From positions 1 through 11,140 of the forward strand of contig JAWXCB010000137.1 of NCBI GenBank assembly GCA_034440455.1: a DNA stretch of 11,140 nucleotides, read 5' to 3'. A program made the translations under genes and the position numbers. Origin of the DNA: JAWXCB01 sp034440455 (lineage in GTDB: Bacteria > Bacteroidota > Bacteroidia > Chitinophagales > CAIOSU01). The notes beneath the pieces were generated by a model. The model saw only the letters and a program-made list of their open reading frames with translations, did no database searches and was not told the DNA's origin. Positions 1 through 6,446 of the stretch are shown here, piece after piece; position 1 is the first letter of the stretch, and every line of letters starts with the position of its first letter.

Positions 1-661
1 CATGTGTAATAAATAAAATAGACATATCCATCATGTCGCGCAGGTTGCGCATCAGGTCGAGGATGCGCGCCTGCACCGTCACATCTAGCGCGGTGCTCGG
101 CTCATCGGCAATCAAAATGCCCGGCTCGCACGACATCGCCATCGCAATCATCACGCGCTGCTTCTGCCCGCCCGACAGTTGATGCGGATAGGCAGAAAAA
201 ATTCTTTCAGGACTCGGCAACTCCACTTTATTAAAAAGCTCAAGCGTAAGTTGCTTTGCTTCCTGTTTGGTTTTTTTCTGATGCAGAATAATCGCTTCCA
301 TTACCTGGTCGCCACACGTAAACACAGGGTTCAGTGAAGTCATCGGCTCCTGGAAAATCATCGCGATTTCATTACCACGAAAACTGCGCATTTCCGCTTC
401 TGAAAGTTTCAGCAAATCAATTGCGCCTTTCGATTTTGAATGATAAATAATTTCACCGCTCGTAATTTTTCCGGGCGGAGTCGCAATCAGCCGCATAATT
501 GAAAGCGAAGTCACCGACTTGCCTGAACCTGATTCGCCCACAATGCCAATCGTTTCCCCGCGGTTCAGCGTGAAGCTGATATTGTTCACGGCAGTCACCG
601 TGCCTTCATCTGTTTTAAATTCAGTAACGAGGTTTTTAACTTCCAGCAATACGTTGCTCAT
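1..661 (-). CDS. Oligopeptide/dipeptide ABC transporter ATP-binding protein (N-terminal 220 residues, cut by window edge)
   Basis: This is an ATPase subunit of a peptide/nickel-type (Opp/Dpp) ABC importer, which powers substrate uptake from the cytoplasmic face of the inner membrane. Reading leftward from the ATG at 659-661, the protein begins MSNVLLEVKNLVTEF. It shows Walker A GESGSGKS (residues 42-49), the Q-loop MIFQEPMTSLNP (101-112) typical of the OppD/DppD group, the signature LSGGQKQR (162-169), Walker B ILIADEP (182-188), the D-loop STALD (189-193), and ends exactly at the H-loop ITH (218-220). Every catalytic motif expected by that point is intact. The C-terminal part, including the oligopeptide-transporter extension, lies outside the window. 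It could also be the first half of a fused double-ATPase protein. There is no clear Shine-Dalgarno sequence upstream. The family call is firm, but the substrate cannot be told. Confidence 0.93.
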   Translation of the reverse strand, partial: MSNVLLEVKNLVTEFKTDEGTVTAVNNISFTLNRGETIGIVGESGSGKSVTSLSIMRLIATPPGKITSGEIIYHSKSKGAIDLLKLSEAEMRSFRGNEIAMIFQEPMTSLNPVFTCGDQVMEAIILHQKKTKQEAKQLTLELFNKVELPSPERIFSAYPHQLSGGQKQRVMIAMAMSCEPGILIADEPSTALDVTVQARILDLMRNLRDMMDMSILFITH

Positions 662-690
662 TCGTGCAATTTAGATGGGCTAAAATAGGC

Positions 691-732
691 AAGTTTAGAG
701 TTTGAAGTTTGAACTTTAAGGTTTAAAGTTTT
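691..732. repeat. Degenerate heptamer tandem repeat (AAGTTTR-like, six units)
   Basis: Six consecutive 7-base units can be laid out without gaps: aagttta, gagtttg, aagtttg, aacttta, aggttta and aagtttt. The run lies in the 130-base spacer between the ABC ATPase start and the end of the membrane-protein gene, so it falls in the upstream region of the ATPase. AT-rich AAGTTT-type spacers of this kind are, to my knowledge, frequent in Bacteroidota intergenic DNA, but I cannot assign a role here. A second cluster with the related core AAACTTAAAA occurs at 10833-10861. The rest of the spacer holds two copies of ttgtgcga (744-751 and 757-764) and nothing else I recognise. Confidence 0.6.
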
Positions 733-791
733 AAAAGATGCCCTTGTGCGAAAGTTTTGTGCGATAGCAAAGGAGGGAGATGATTTCTAAC

Positions 792-1454
792 TTATTTCTT
801 CTCAAACTCCCCTCTGTATTTTCTTATCCATACCACAAGCAATGGCGTTGCTAGCACAGTCGGCAGCAACCAAAAAATCCATCCCTGCTCAAAGTCAGGA
901 AAAAACTTTCCTGCGTTTTGCACAAGAAATGCCGTGACAGCGGCAATCATTGAGGCGCACATCGCCTGCATGTGATGATACCACCACCACTGTTTCTCAT
1001 TGAATTCTTTTGTGCGAAAAATTTTGATGTCGTTCCATGTAGCAATGCATGTGCCAAAACCGAAAACGATGCAGAGAATTCCTAAAATGCTATTTCCTTT
1101 CACAAGCAGGTAAACAGCCATTCCCAAAAGGTAAATTCCAAAGAGCATTGTAAGGATAGCGGCTGTCCAATCCATCCATGTTTCTTTTCCCGGCTTCTTC
1201 CGCTTCAACACACGATAGCCGCTAAAGCATAAGTAAAAACTGAATACCGCAATCACCATCAGAAAAAAATTAAAGCGGAAAAATGCAATGATGAAAAGCG
1301 CGCTCACGAAAATCCATCCCATGCAGAGCATGTAAGCAATGCCGATTCGTTTATGCAGTTTCGCACCTTTTTTGTTCAAAAGATTCATAGTGCCAAACAG
1401 GAGCGTAAGAAAACCTGCAAGCGCGTGGCTTTTTAAAAGAATGGTTTTAAGCAT
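792..1454 (-). CDS. Polytopic inner-membrane protein, DUF2306-like
   Basis: This is a 220-residue integral membrane protein with about seven hydrophobic segments, near residues 10-27, 37-59, 62-80, 94-118, 122-140, 161-180 and 192-210. The N-terminus resembles the DUF2306 pattern: a histidine in the first helix (H10, in KSHALAGF), then a cytoplasmic-looking basic loop LHKRIGIAY (33-41). A second histidine pair (H160, H161) follows a tryptophan-rich stretch (WWWYHH). The conserved histidines could bind a metal or heme, but that is inference. The function of the family is unknown to me. It stands alone, transcribed away from the carboxylase cluster, with which it shares a 65-base intergenic region. 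I chose the ATG at 1452-1454 because the first hydrophobic segment begins just after it. Confidence 0.7.
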   Translation of the reverse strand: MLKTILLKSHALAGFLTLLFGTMNLLNKKGAKLHKRIGIAYMLCMGWIFVSALFIIAFFRFNFFLMVIAVFSFYLCFSGYRVLKRKKPGKETWMDWTAAILTMLFGIYLLGMAVYLLVKGNSILGILCIVFGFGTCIATWNDIKIFRTKEFNEKQWWWYHHMQAMCASMIAAVTAFLVQNAGKFFPDFEQGWIFWLLPTVLATPLLVVWIRKYRGEFEKK

Positions 1455-1519
1455 AATGTGGTTAAAATACAGAGTCTTTCACAAATCAAAATCTTTAATT
1501 TAGCGACATTCAAAAATTT
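1455..1519. promoter_or_regulatory. Divergent intergenic region, presumed promoters for both flanking genes
   Basis: These 65 AT-rich bases separate the membrane-protein gene (leftward) from the carboxylase beta gene (rightward), so both promoters should lie here. On the plus strand TAATTTAG at 1496-1503 differs at one base from the Bacteroidota -7 consensus TAnnTTTG, and TTTC at 1477-1480 could be a poor upstream element. Neither is convincing alone. I saw no inverted repeat suggesting an operator and no Shine-Dalgarno sequence for either gene. Confidence 0.3.
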
Positions 1520-3118
1520 ATGCGCCCTATCAAATCAAAAGTTAATACGCAATCAAAATCTTTCAAAGAGAATTATCAAAAGATGGTTGCTCTCGTTGGA
1601 GAGTTAAATGGCAAGCTTAAAGAAAGTCTTAATCAGGGTAGCGAGAAGCATATCAAAAGGGCGCATGAAGCAGGAAAATTTTCAGCGCGTGATAGAATTG
1701 AATTGTTGCTGGATAAAGACAGTCCTTTCCTGGAACTATTGCCGCTGGCAGGTTTGGGATTGGATGGATTTGGTCCGGGGGGAACGGTGGTTACGGGAAT
1801 CGGATTAGTGAGTGCAAAGCTGTGCATGATTAATTCCAATGTTGGGACAAAAAAGGGCGGAGCGATTGATTACGCCACATTGCAAAAAAGTTTGCGCACA
1901 GGTGAAATTGCGCGCGAGAATAAACTTCCGATTATCAATCTTGTAGAATCTGCTGGCGCGAATCTTCCCGAGCAGGAGAAGATTTTCAACTTTGGAGGAA
2001 TCAGCTTTCGTGAAATCACGAGGCGTTCAAAAGCCGGGCTTACAACGATCAGCGTAGTATTTGGTAATGCAACTGCAGGTGGCGCTTATGTTCCGGGCAT
2101 GAGCGATTATGTGGTGATGGTGAAGAAAGCCGCAAAGGTTTTTCTTGCCGGTCCACCGCTTGTGAAAATGGCGACAAACGAAGTTACTGATGATGAAAGC
2201 CTTGGTGGCGCAGAGATGCACAGCCGCGTGTCGGGCGTTTCCGATTATCTTGCGCAGGATGAGTTGGACGGCATGCGCCTTGCACGTGAAATCATGTCGT
2301 TCATCAAAGAGCCGGATGATGCGTTTGTTCCTACAGATGTTGCGGATGAACCTCTCTATAATCCCGATGAAATTCTCGGTATTGTCAGCCCTGATTTGAA
2401 GATTGCGTTTGATGCGCGTGAAATCATTGCGCGCATTGTTGATGCCTCTGAGTTTTCTGAATTTAAACCGGAGTACGGATCTTCGCTTGTTACGGGATTT
2501 GCAAAAATTCACGGCTACCCGGTCGGCATTCTCGCTAACAACGGAGTGCTGTTTTCTGAATCAGCTAATAAGGGCGCGCACTTTATCCAACTCTGCAATC
2601 GGAATGACACCCCTCTGATTTATCTGCAAAATATCACCGGCTTCATGGTTGGAAAAAAATATGAGGAGGGTGGAATTATCAAAAATGGAGCGAAGCTGAT
2701 TAATGCTGTTTCCAACAGCGAAGTGCCTGCGATTACGATTATGATGGGCGCATCTTATGGAGCAGGAAATTATGCGATGAGCGGAAAGGCTTACCAGCCG
2801 AGGTTTCTGTTCTCCTGGCCCAATTCAAGAATTGCCGTGATGGGTTCCGAGCAACTTTCGGGCGTGATGGAAATCATTCAGCGGCAAGCAGCGGAAACTG
2901 CGGGCATCCCTTACGATGCCGAGCAGGGAAAACAGATGCAGGAATACATGATGAAGGAAGTGGAAAAGAAATCAACCGCATGGTATTCCACCGGCAACCT
3001 TTGGGACGATGGCGTGATTGACCCGCGCGAAACACGAAATTATTTGGGAATGTGTTTAGCGGTAGTGAATCAGCAGAAGGTGAAAGGGACGGGAGAGTTT
3101 GGGGTGTTCCGAATGTAG
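1520..3118 (+). CDS. Acyl-CoA carboxylase carboxyltransferase (beta) subunit, methylcrotonyl-CoA carboxylase-like
   Basis: This subunit transfers the carboxyl group from carboxybiotin to an acyl-CoA in the cytoplasm and works with the alpha subunit encoded at 4464-6446. The 532 residues match the usual length of MCC-type beta subunits. The N-terminal crotonase-like half carries HIKRAHEAGKFSARDRI (44-60), LVESAGANLPEQE (141-153) and the oxyanion-type GNATAGGAYVPGMSD (182-196), then FLAGPPLVKMAT (208-219). The C-terminal half has NITGFMVGKKYE (371-382) and GASYGAGNYAMSG (410-422). NITGFMVG and the adjoining IIKNGAKLI resemble the methylcrotonyl/geranyl-CoA group more than classical propionyl-CoA carboxylases. 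The substrate is therefore inferred, supported by the hydratase gene in the cluster. The ATG at 1520 follows an AAAAATTT leader without a Shine-Dalgarno sequence. The expected alpha gene does not follow directly: a broken alpha copy and toxin-antitoxin genes intervene. Confidence 0.93.
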   Translation: MRPIKSKVNTQSKSFKENYQKMVALVGELNGKLKESLNQGSEKHIKRAHEAGKFSARDRIELLLDKDSPFLELLPLAGLGLDGFGPGGTVVTGIGLVSAKLCMINSNVGTKKGGAIDYATLQKSLRTGEIARENKLPIINLVESAGANLPEQEKIFNFGGISFREITRRSKAGLTTISVVFGNATAGGAYVPGMSDYVVMVKKAAKVFLAGPPLVKMATNEVTDDESLGGAEMHSRVSGVSDYLAQDELDGMRLAREIMSFIKEPDDAFVPTDVADEPLYNPDEILGIVSPDLKIAFDAREIIARIVDASEFSEFKPEYGSSLVTGFAKIHGYPVGILANNGVLFSESANKGAHFIQLCNRNDTPLIYLQNITGFMVGKKYEEGGIIKNGAKLINAVSNSEVPAITIMMGASYGAGNYAMSGKAYQPRFLFSWPNSRIAVMGSEQLSGVMEIIQRQAAETAGIPYDAEQGKQMQEYMMKEVEKKSTAWYSTGNLWDDGVIDPRETRNYLGMCLAVVNQQKVKGTGEFGVFRM

Positions 3119-3129
3119 TTAATGTATTT

Positions 3130-3171
3130 GCCACAGAAGCACGGAAAGGCACAGAAAGAATTCCGTGTTTT
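3130..3171 (+). repeat. CACAGAA-type degenerate repeat with 7-bp inverted repeat and T run
   Basis: Just after the beta stop codon, three degenerate units of 9-10 bases (gccacagaa, gcacggaaa, ggcacagaaa) resemble the 'ccacagaggcacagag' intergenic repeats known from many bacterial genomes. The second unit, CACGGAA at 3140-3146, has a perfect inverted partner TTCCGTG at 3161-3167 (14-base loop), followed by TTTT at 3168-3171. It could act as a weak terminator for the beta transcript. The loop is long and the stem short, so I treat it mainly as a repeat. Confidence 0.45.
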
Positions 3172-3201
3172 CGTTACAATAAAAAATTTGAAATAAAAGT
3201 G

Positions 3202-3480
3202 GTGAGAGTAATTAACAAGTTATTAGTAGCAAATTGCGGAGAAATTGCGATTCGTGTGTTTCGCACTTGCAGAAAAATGGGTATTTCCACCGTTGCCGTT
3301 TTCTCTGATGCGGAGAGGAAAGCGCTTTTTGTAAAAGAAGCTGATGAAGCTATTTCATTAGGAGGATTGGCTGCTTCTGAATCCTATCTTCTGCAAGACA
3401 AAATCATCGAAGCTACAAAACGCACGGGAGCAGACGCCATGCGTTCTTACATGGGTTTCTCTGCAATTCACTATCTTTAG
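3202..3480 (+). pseudogene. Truncated 5' stub of a second biotin carboxylase (alpha subunit) gene
   Basis: The frame encodes INKLLVANCGEIAIRVF and continues recognisably to KRTGADA, matching the first 79 residues of the intact alpha subunit at 4464. Codon-by-codon comparison of 3211-3438 with 4473-4700 gave 50 mismatches in 228 bases (about 78% identity). Most fall at third positions, and about 64 of 76 residues are the same. This is a diverged paralog rather than a fresh duplication. After GADA the match stops: the HPGYGF biotin carboxylase motif is replaced by RSYMGF, and a stop codon ends the frame at 3478-3480. ATP-grasp and biotin domains are absent. The conserved NRGEIA motif reads NCGEIA. 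The GTG at 3202 aligns with the TTG start of the intact gene, and homology extends about 12 bases upstream. A 92-residue protein could still be made but should have no carboxylase activity. Confidence 0.88.
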
Positions 3481-3494
3481 TATAAATTTCCCTC

Positions 3495-3752
3495 ATGTTA
3501 AGAGAAAACGATAAAATAGCAGAGGCGGTTATTCAACTTATCAATGCCATGCCTGAAAAGGAGCAGGAAAAAATTGCTGATTCTACAGCGAAAAGGAGAA
3601 AGAAATCTAAGAGTAAAACAACCACCTTAAATGGTGTGACCATTATCCCCGCTGACAGTTCAGTAAATACTTCTTCACTTTCAGATATTTTCAGGGATAG
3701 GAAAATCAATTCCAAACAGCTCAGGGCTGAAGCATGGCAAAGAGCAAAATAA
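3495..3752 (+). CDS. VapB-like antitoxin of a PIN-type toxin-antitoxin module
   Basis: This is an 85-residue hydrophilic protein. It has an N-terminal amphipathic stretch (IAEAVIQLINAMPEKEQEKIA, roughly 8-28), a lysine-rich linker (34-42) and a C-terminal segment LSDIFRDRKINSKQLRAEAW (62-81). A short C-terminal tail of the form 'IFxDRxIxxxxLRxEAW' is what I associate with Bacteroidota antitoxins that sit just upstream of PIN-domain toxins. Consistent with this, the following frame (3734-3811) starts inside this gene with a 19-base overlap and begins like a PIN toxin. The toxin is truncated, so this antitoxin appears orphaned. It starts 14 bases after the alpha stub ends, and its promoter may lie in the degraded end of that stub: TATCTTTA (near 3472) and TAAATTTC (near 3483) each miss the -7 consensus by one base. 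DNA binding is not demonstrable from the sequence. Confidence 0.6.
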   Translation: MLRENDKIAEAVIQLINAMPEKEQEKIADSTAKRRKKSKSKTTTLNGVTIIPADSSVNTSSLSDIFRDRKINSKQLRAEAWQRAK

Positions 3753-3811
3753 TCTGCGACACCGATGTGAGAATTGACTTTGCACATGATTCCCTAAATT
3801 TGAATCTATGA
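3734..3811 (+). pseudogene. Remnant of a VapC-like PIN-domain toxin (25 codons)
   Basis: The frame MAKSKIICDTDVRIDFAHDS begins with the pattern IICDTDVxIDF. This is the first strand of a PIN ribonuclease domain, where the first aspartate (D9) is a metal ligand. It overlaps the upstream antitoxin by 19 bases, as coupled vapBC genes do. A functional PIN toxin is about 130 residues, whereas here homology fades by about residue 17 and a stop codon falls at 3809-3811. The remaining PIN acidic residues are missing. The stop overlaps the ATG of the DUF433 gene (ATGA), so the toxin seems to have been replaced downstream by another toxin-antitoxin pair. The stretch is short, so the assignment rests on position plus this motif. 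Confidence 0.6.
3795..3802 (+). promoter_or_regulatory. Candidate Bacteroidota -7 promoter box for the DUF433/DUF5615 pair
   Basis: TAAATTTG matches the TAnnTTTG -7 consensus exactly and lies 5 bases before the ATG at 3808. A transcript from it would be nearly leaderless. No TTTG lies at the usual upstream distance; the nearest, in ACTTTGCAC, is only 12 bases away. The box lies within the PIN-toxin remnant. Confidence 0.35.
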
Positions 3812-4044
3812 ACGATGCACTCTTACAGCGAATAACCGTCAATCCTGAAGTTTGCCACGGCAAGCCCGTTATCCGCAACACGCGGATGATGGTTGAAAGC
3901 ATCCTTGAATACATAGCAGGTGGCGACACGATGGAAGATCTGCTGAAAGAATTCAACTACCTTGAACGTGAAGATATTCTGGCAAGCATTGCCTATGCAG
4001 CCAAAGTGATGCACTTTAAGAACATTACCATTCCGGTAAAATGA
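3808..4044 (+). CDS. DUF433-domain antitoxin
   Basis: This is a 78-residue protein of the DUF433 family, which pairs with DUF5615 PIN-like toxins. Hallmarks are RITVNPEVCHGKPVIRNTR (8-26), the helical SILEYIAGGDTMEDLLKEF (31-49) and LEREDILASIAYAA (52-65). The length is typical and the protein appears complete. By family analogy it should neutralise the neighbouring toxin and may repress its own promoter through the winged-helix-like fold. The gene overlaps the PIN remnant upstream and the toxin downstream, each by ATGA, so expression is probably translationally coupled. The usual 'IRGTRIPV' core reads IRNTRMMV here, a modest variation. Confidence 0.88.
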   Translation: MNDALLQRITVNPEVCHGKPVIRNTRMMVESILEYIAGGDTMEDLLKEFNYLEREDILASIAYAAKVMHFKNITIPVK

Positions 4045-4394
4045 ATTTTATCGTTGACGCGCAGTTGCCGCCCTCCTTATCTTCTTTCTTGAAATCAAAG
4101 GGGCATTTAGCGGTTCACGCTTCGGAATTGGTTTCGGGTACGCAAACATCAGACGGATTTATTGGAAAAATTTCAGTTGAACAAAAAAGTGTTGTCATCA
4201 CAAAAGACAACGATTTCTATCATACCTTTCTCATTAAACAGGAACCGCAAAAACTTATCATGGTGAGAGTCGGCAATATGAAAAAGAGCGATTTAATTCA
4301 ACTGTTCAAAAAGAATTTCGACAATATTCTGTCTGCGATTGAAAGTAGCCGGATGATTGAACTTACTAAAGAAGAAATAAAGGTTTTGTATTAG
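4041..4394 (+). CDS. DUF5615 PIN-like toxin
   Basis: This is a 117-residue predicted ribonuclease toxin of the DUF5615 (PIN-like) family. The N-terminal strand FIVDAQLPPSL (3-13) carries the first acidic residue, D6. GHLAVHASEL (21-30) and the acidic D38 follow, then VVITKDNDFYH (51-61) with D56 and D58, and the family motif LIMVRVGN (72-79). These acidic residues are the expected metal-binding set, so the active site looks intact. The start overlaps the DUF433 antitoxin by ATGA, the standard layout for this pair. The RNA target is unknown. The pair sits inside a carboxylase cluster on the same strand, and the downstream alpha gene seems to have its own promoter, so the module need not drive carboxylase expression. 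Confidence 0.85.
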   Translation: MNFIVDAQLPPSLSSFLKSKGHLAVHASELVSGTQTSDGFIGKISVEQKSVVITKDNDFYHTFLIKQEPQKLIMVRVGNMKKSDLIQLFKKNFDNILSAIESSRMIELTKEEIKVLY

Positions 4395-4408
4395 ACGGAA
4401 ACCATTAT

Positions 4409-4437
4409 TTTGGGCGAAATACTTTGACTTACTTTTG
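4409..4437 (+). promoter_or_regulatory. Candidate promoter of the carboxylase alpha gene (TTTG / TACTTTTG)
   Basis: The 69-base gap between the toxin stop and the alpha start holds TTTG at 4409-4412 and TACTTTTG at 4430-4437, 17 bases apart. The second box fits the Bacteroidota TAnnTTTG -7 consensus, and the spacing is slightly short of the usual value of about 19. The box ends 26 bases before the TTG start, leaving a plausible leader. If real, alpha and the hydratase are transcribed independently of beta. Confidence 0.45.
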
Positions 4438-4463
4438 TCCATAAGAAAATTGAACATAAAACC

Positions 4464-6446
4464 TTGAGCAGCATTAATAAACTCTTAGTAGCAAATCGCG
4501 GAGAAATTGCGATTCGCGTTTTTCGTACTTGCCGTATGTTGGGCATCTCAACAGTGGCAGTATTTTCCGAAGCGGATAAGAATGCATTCTTTGTAAAACA
4601 TGCCGATGAAGCAATCTCGTTGGGTGGATTCTCAGCGTCAGAGTCTTATCTCCTGCAAGACAAAATCATCGAAGCAGCAAAACGCACGGGAGCCGATGCG
4701 ATTCATCCCGGCTACGGTTTTCTTTCCGAAAATGAATCGTTTGCAGAACGGTGTGAGAAGGAAGAAATCATTTTTGTTGCTCCAAATGCGAAAGCGATTA
4801 ACGCAATGGGCGATAAGATTCGCTCAAAGGAAATCATGGTGAAGCATGAGGTGCCTGTTGTGCCGGGTTATGATGGTAAAGACCAGTCTGTTACAATGCT
4901 GAAAAAGAAAGCCATTGAAATCGGCTTTCCTGTATTGCTGAAAGCATCAGCCGGTGGTGGTGGAAAAGGAATGCGCATCGTGCGTGATGAAAAATCATTA
5001 GAGAAAGATATTGAGGGAGCAAAGCGTGAAGCGCTGAATGCCTTTGGCGATGACACGCTGCTGATTGAAAAATATTTCGACAGCGCACGCCACATCGAGT
5101 TTCAAATCATGGGTGATAAGCATGGCAATGTGATTCATTTGTTTGAAAGAGAGTGTTCCATTCAGAGGCGTTTTCAGAAAATCATTGAAGAATCACCTTC
5201 GCCTGTGATGACTCCCGCTCTGCGTGATAAGATGTCAGCCGCTGCGCTGAAAGCCGCCAAGGCAATCAAATATGACAATGCAGGAACAGTGGAGTTCATT
5301 GTGGATGATAAATTGAATTTTTATTTCCTTGAAGTCAACACGCGCTTGCAAGTAGAGCATCCTGTGACAGAACTGGTAACAGGGTTGGATTTGGTGAAAC
5401 TGCAAATTGAAGTCGCGCAGGGAATACCTTTGTCAGTAAAGGAAAATGAACTGAAGCAAACAGGACATGCAATTGAATGTCGCTTGTATGCGGAAGACCC
5501 TTCAAACAATTTTCTCCCTGCTATTGGAAGGATTCATTCTTTCCTTCCTGATGAAACATCCTGTACGAGGTATGACAGCGGTATCGAAAGTGGTTCTGTG
5601 GTTGACATCCACTATGACCCGATGATTGCGAAGGTGATTACCTGGGGTGAAACGCGCAGTGAAGCCATCCGCAAGATGAAACATTCGCTAAGGAAAACTG
5701 CATTGCTCGGTATCACTTCCAACAAGAATTTCCTTATTGATATTTTAAATCATCCTGAATTTGAAGAGGGAAAATTCAATACACATTTTCTTAACCGGCA
5801 TCCCGAACTTTCTGCAAAAAAGACACTTTCCGAAAATCAACTGCATCAAGTCTCAATTGCTGCAACACTGTGGTTATGGAGTCAGGGAAAATCAAAAAGA
5901 GATTTACTGAAAAATATTCCATCCGGCTGGCGGAATAATTTTTATAAAATGCAGGAAGAAAAGTTTTCGGTGGAAGGAACTGAAGTTATAGTGGCGTATC
6001 GAAATCAGAATGAAGTCTTTTCTTTTAAAATCGCTGACAAAGAATTTTCCGCAAGTCTTATTAATCAAAGCAATGAACAAATCACTTGTGAAATTGTAGG
6101 GCATCGCAAAAATTTCATTATAGCACAATCAGACGAAGCGCTTTTCATCCATGATGATGAAGCAGGTAGTGTTTCAATAAAAATCTTGCCTCGTTTCCCA
6201 GAAGCTGAAGCAGAAAAAGTGAAAGGCGGCTACGCTGCACCCATGCCGGGTGAAGTGGTGAGAGTGTTGGTGAAGCCCGGAGATAAAGTGAAATCAGGAG
6301 ATGGGCTCGTGATTCTCAGCTCCATGAAAATGGAAAACACGATTGAGGCGTTTGAAGATGGAGTGGTGGAAGAAGTATATGTGGAGCCGAAGAAGTTTGT
6401 GGAAGCTGAGACATTACTTATTAAAATTTCAAGAGGCAAAGAATGA
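4464..6446 (+). CDS. Acyl-CoA carboxylase alpha subunit (biotin carboxylase plus biotin carrier), methylcrotonyl-CoA carboxylase-like
   Basis: This cytoplasmic subunit carboxylates its own biotin using ATP and bicarbonate and hands the group to the beta subunit. The 660 residues match MCC-type alpha subunits. The biotin carboxylase part (about 4-450) has LLVANRGEIAIRVF (7-20), HPGYGFLSEN (81-90), the ATP-binding glycine loop KASAGGGGKGM (160-170), RECSIQRR (229-236) and FLEVNTRLQVEHPVTE (288-303). A less conserved linker (about 450-580) precedes the biotin carrier domain, with APMPGEVV (592-599) and the biotinylation site SSMKMEN (619-625), where K622 is the acceptor. The residue before MKM is serine rather than the more common alanine. 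No in-frame ATG lies between the stop at 4425 and the conserved region, so TTG at 4464 is the start. The leader is A-rich without a Shine-Dalgarno sequence. It overlaps the hydratase gene by ATGA. A broken copy of its 5' end lies upstream at 3202. Confidence 0.93.
   Translation: MSSINKLLVANRGEIAIRVFRTCRMLGISTVAVFSEADKNAFFVKHADEAISLGGFSASESYLLQDKIIEAAKRTGADAIHPGYGFLSENESFAERCEKEEIIFVAPNAKAINAMGDKIRSKEIMVKHEVPVVPGYDGKDQSVTMLKKKAIEIGFPVLLKASAGGGGKGMRIVRDEKSLEKDIEGAKREALNAFGDDTLLIEKYFDSARHIEFQIMGDKHGNVIHLFERECSIQRRFQKIIEESPSPVMTPALRDKMSAAALKAAKAIKYDNAGTVEFIVDDKLNFYFLEVNTRLQVEHPVTELVTGLDLVKLQIEVAQGIPLSVKENELKQTGHAIECRLYAEDPSNNFLPAIGRIHSFLPDETSCTRYDSGIESGSVVDIHYDPMIAKVITWGETRSEAIRKMKHSLRKTALLGITSNKNFLIDILNHPEFEEGKFNTHFLNRHPELSAKKTLSENQLHQVSIAATLWLWSQGKSKRDLLKNIPSGWRNNFYKMQEEKFSVEGTEVIVAYRNQNEVFSFKIADKEFSASLINQSNEQITCEIVGHRKNFIIAQSDEALFIHDDEAGSVSIKILPRFPEAEAEKVKGGYAAPMPGEVVRVLVKPGDKVKSGDGLVILSSMKMENTIEAFEDGVVEEVYVEPKKFVEAETLLIKISRGKE

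Noticed and set aside
2027..2512. 161-codon open frame on the minus strand
   Set aside because: It lies wholly inside the carboxylase beta gene, and its basic, cysteine-rich product has no recognisable domain. It is an antisense shadow of a strongly conserved gene.
3052..3201. Upstream in-frame extension of the alpha stub, beginning inside the beta gene
   Set aside because: This part does not resemble carboxylase sequence and overlaps the beta gene and the CACAGAA repeat. Homology with alpha begins at about 3190, so GTG 3202 is the better start.
3439..4463. Insertion sequence or integron carrying the TA genes
   Set aside because: No transposase, integrase, terminal inverted repeat or short target duplication was found. 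The only flanking repeat is the diverged alpha stub.
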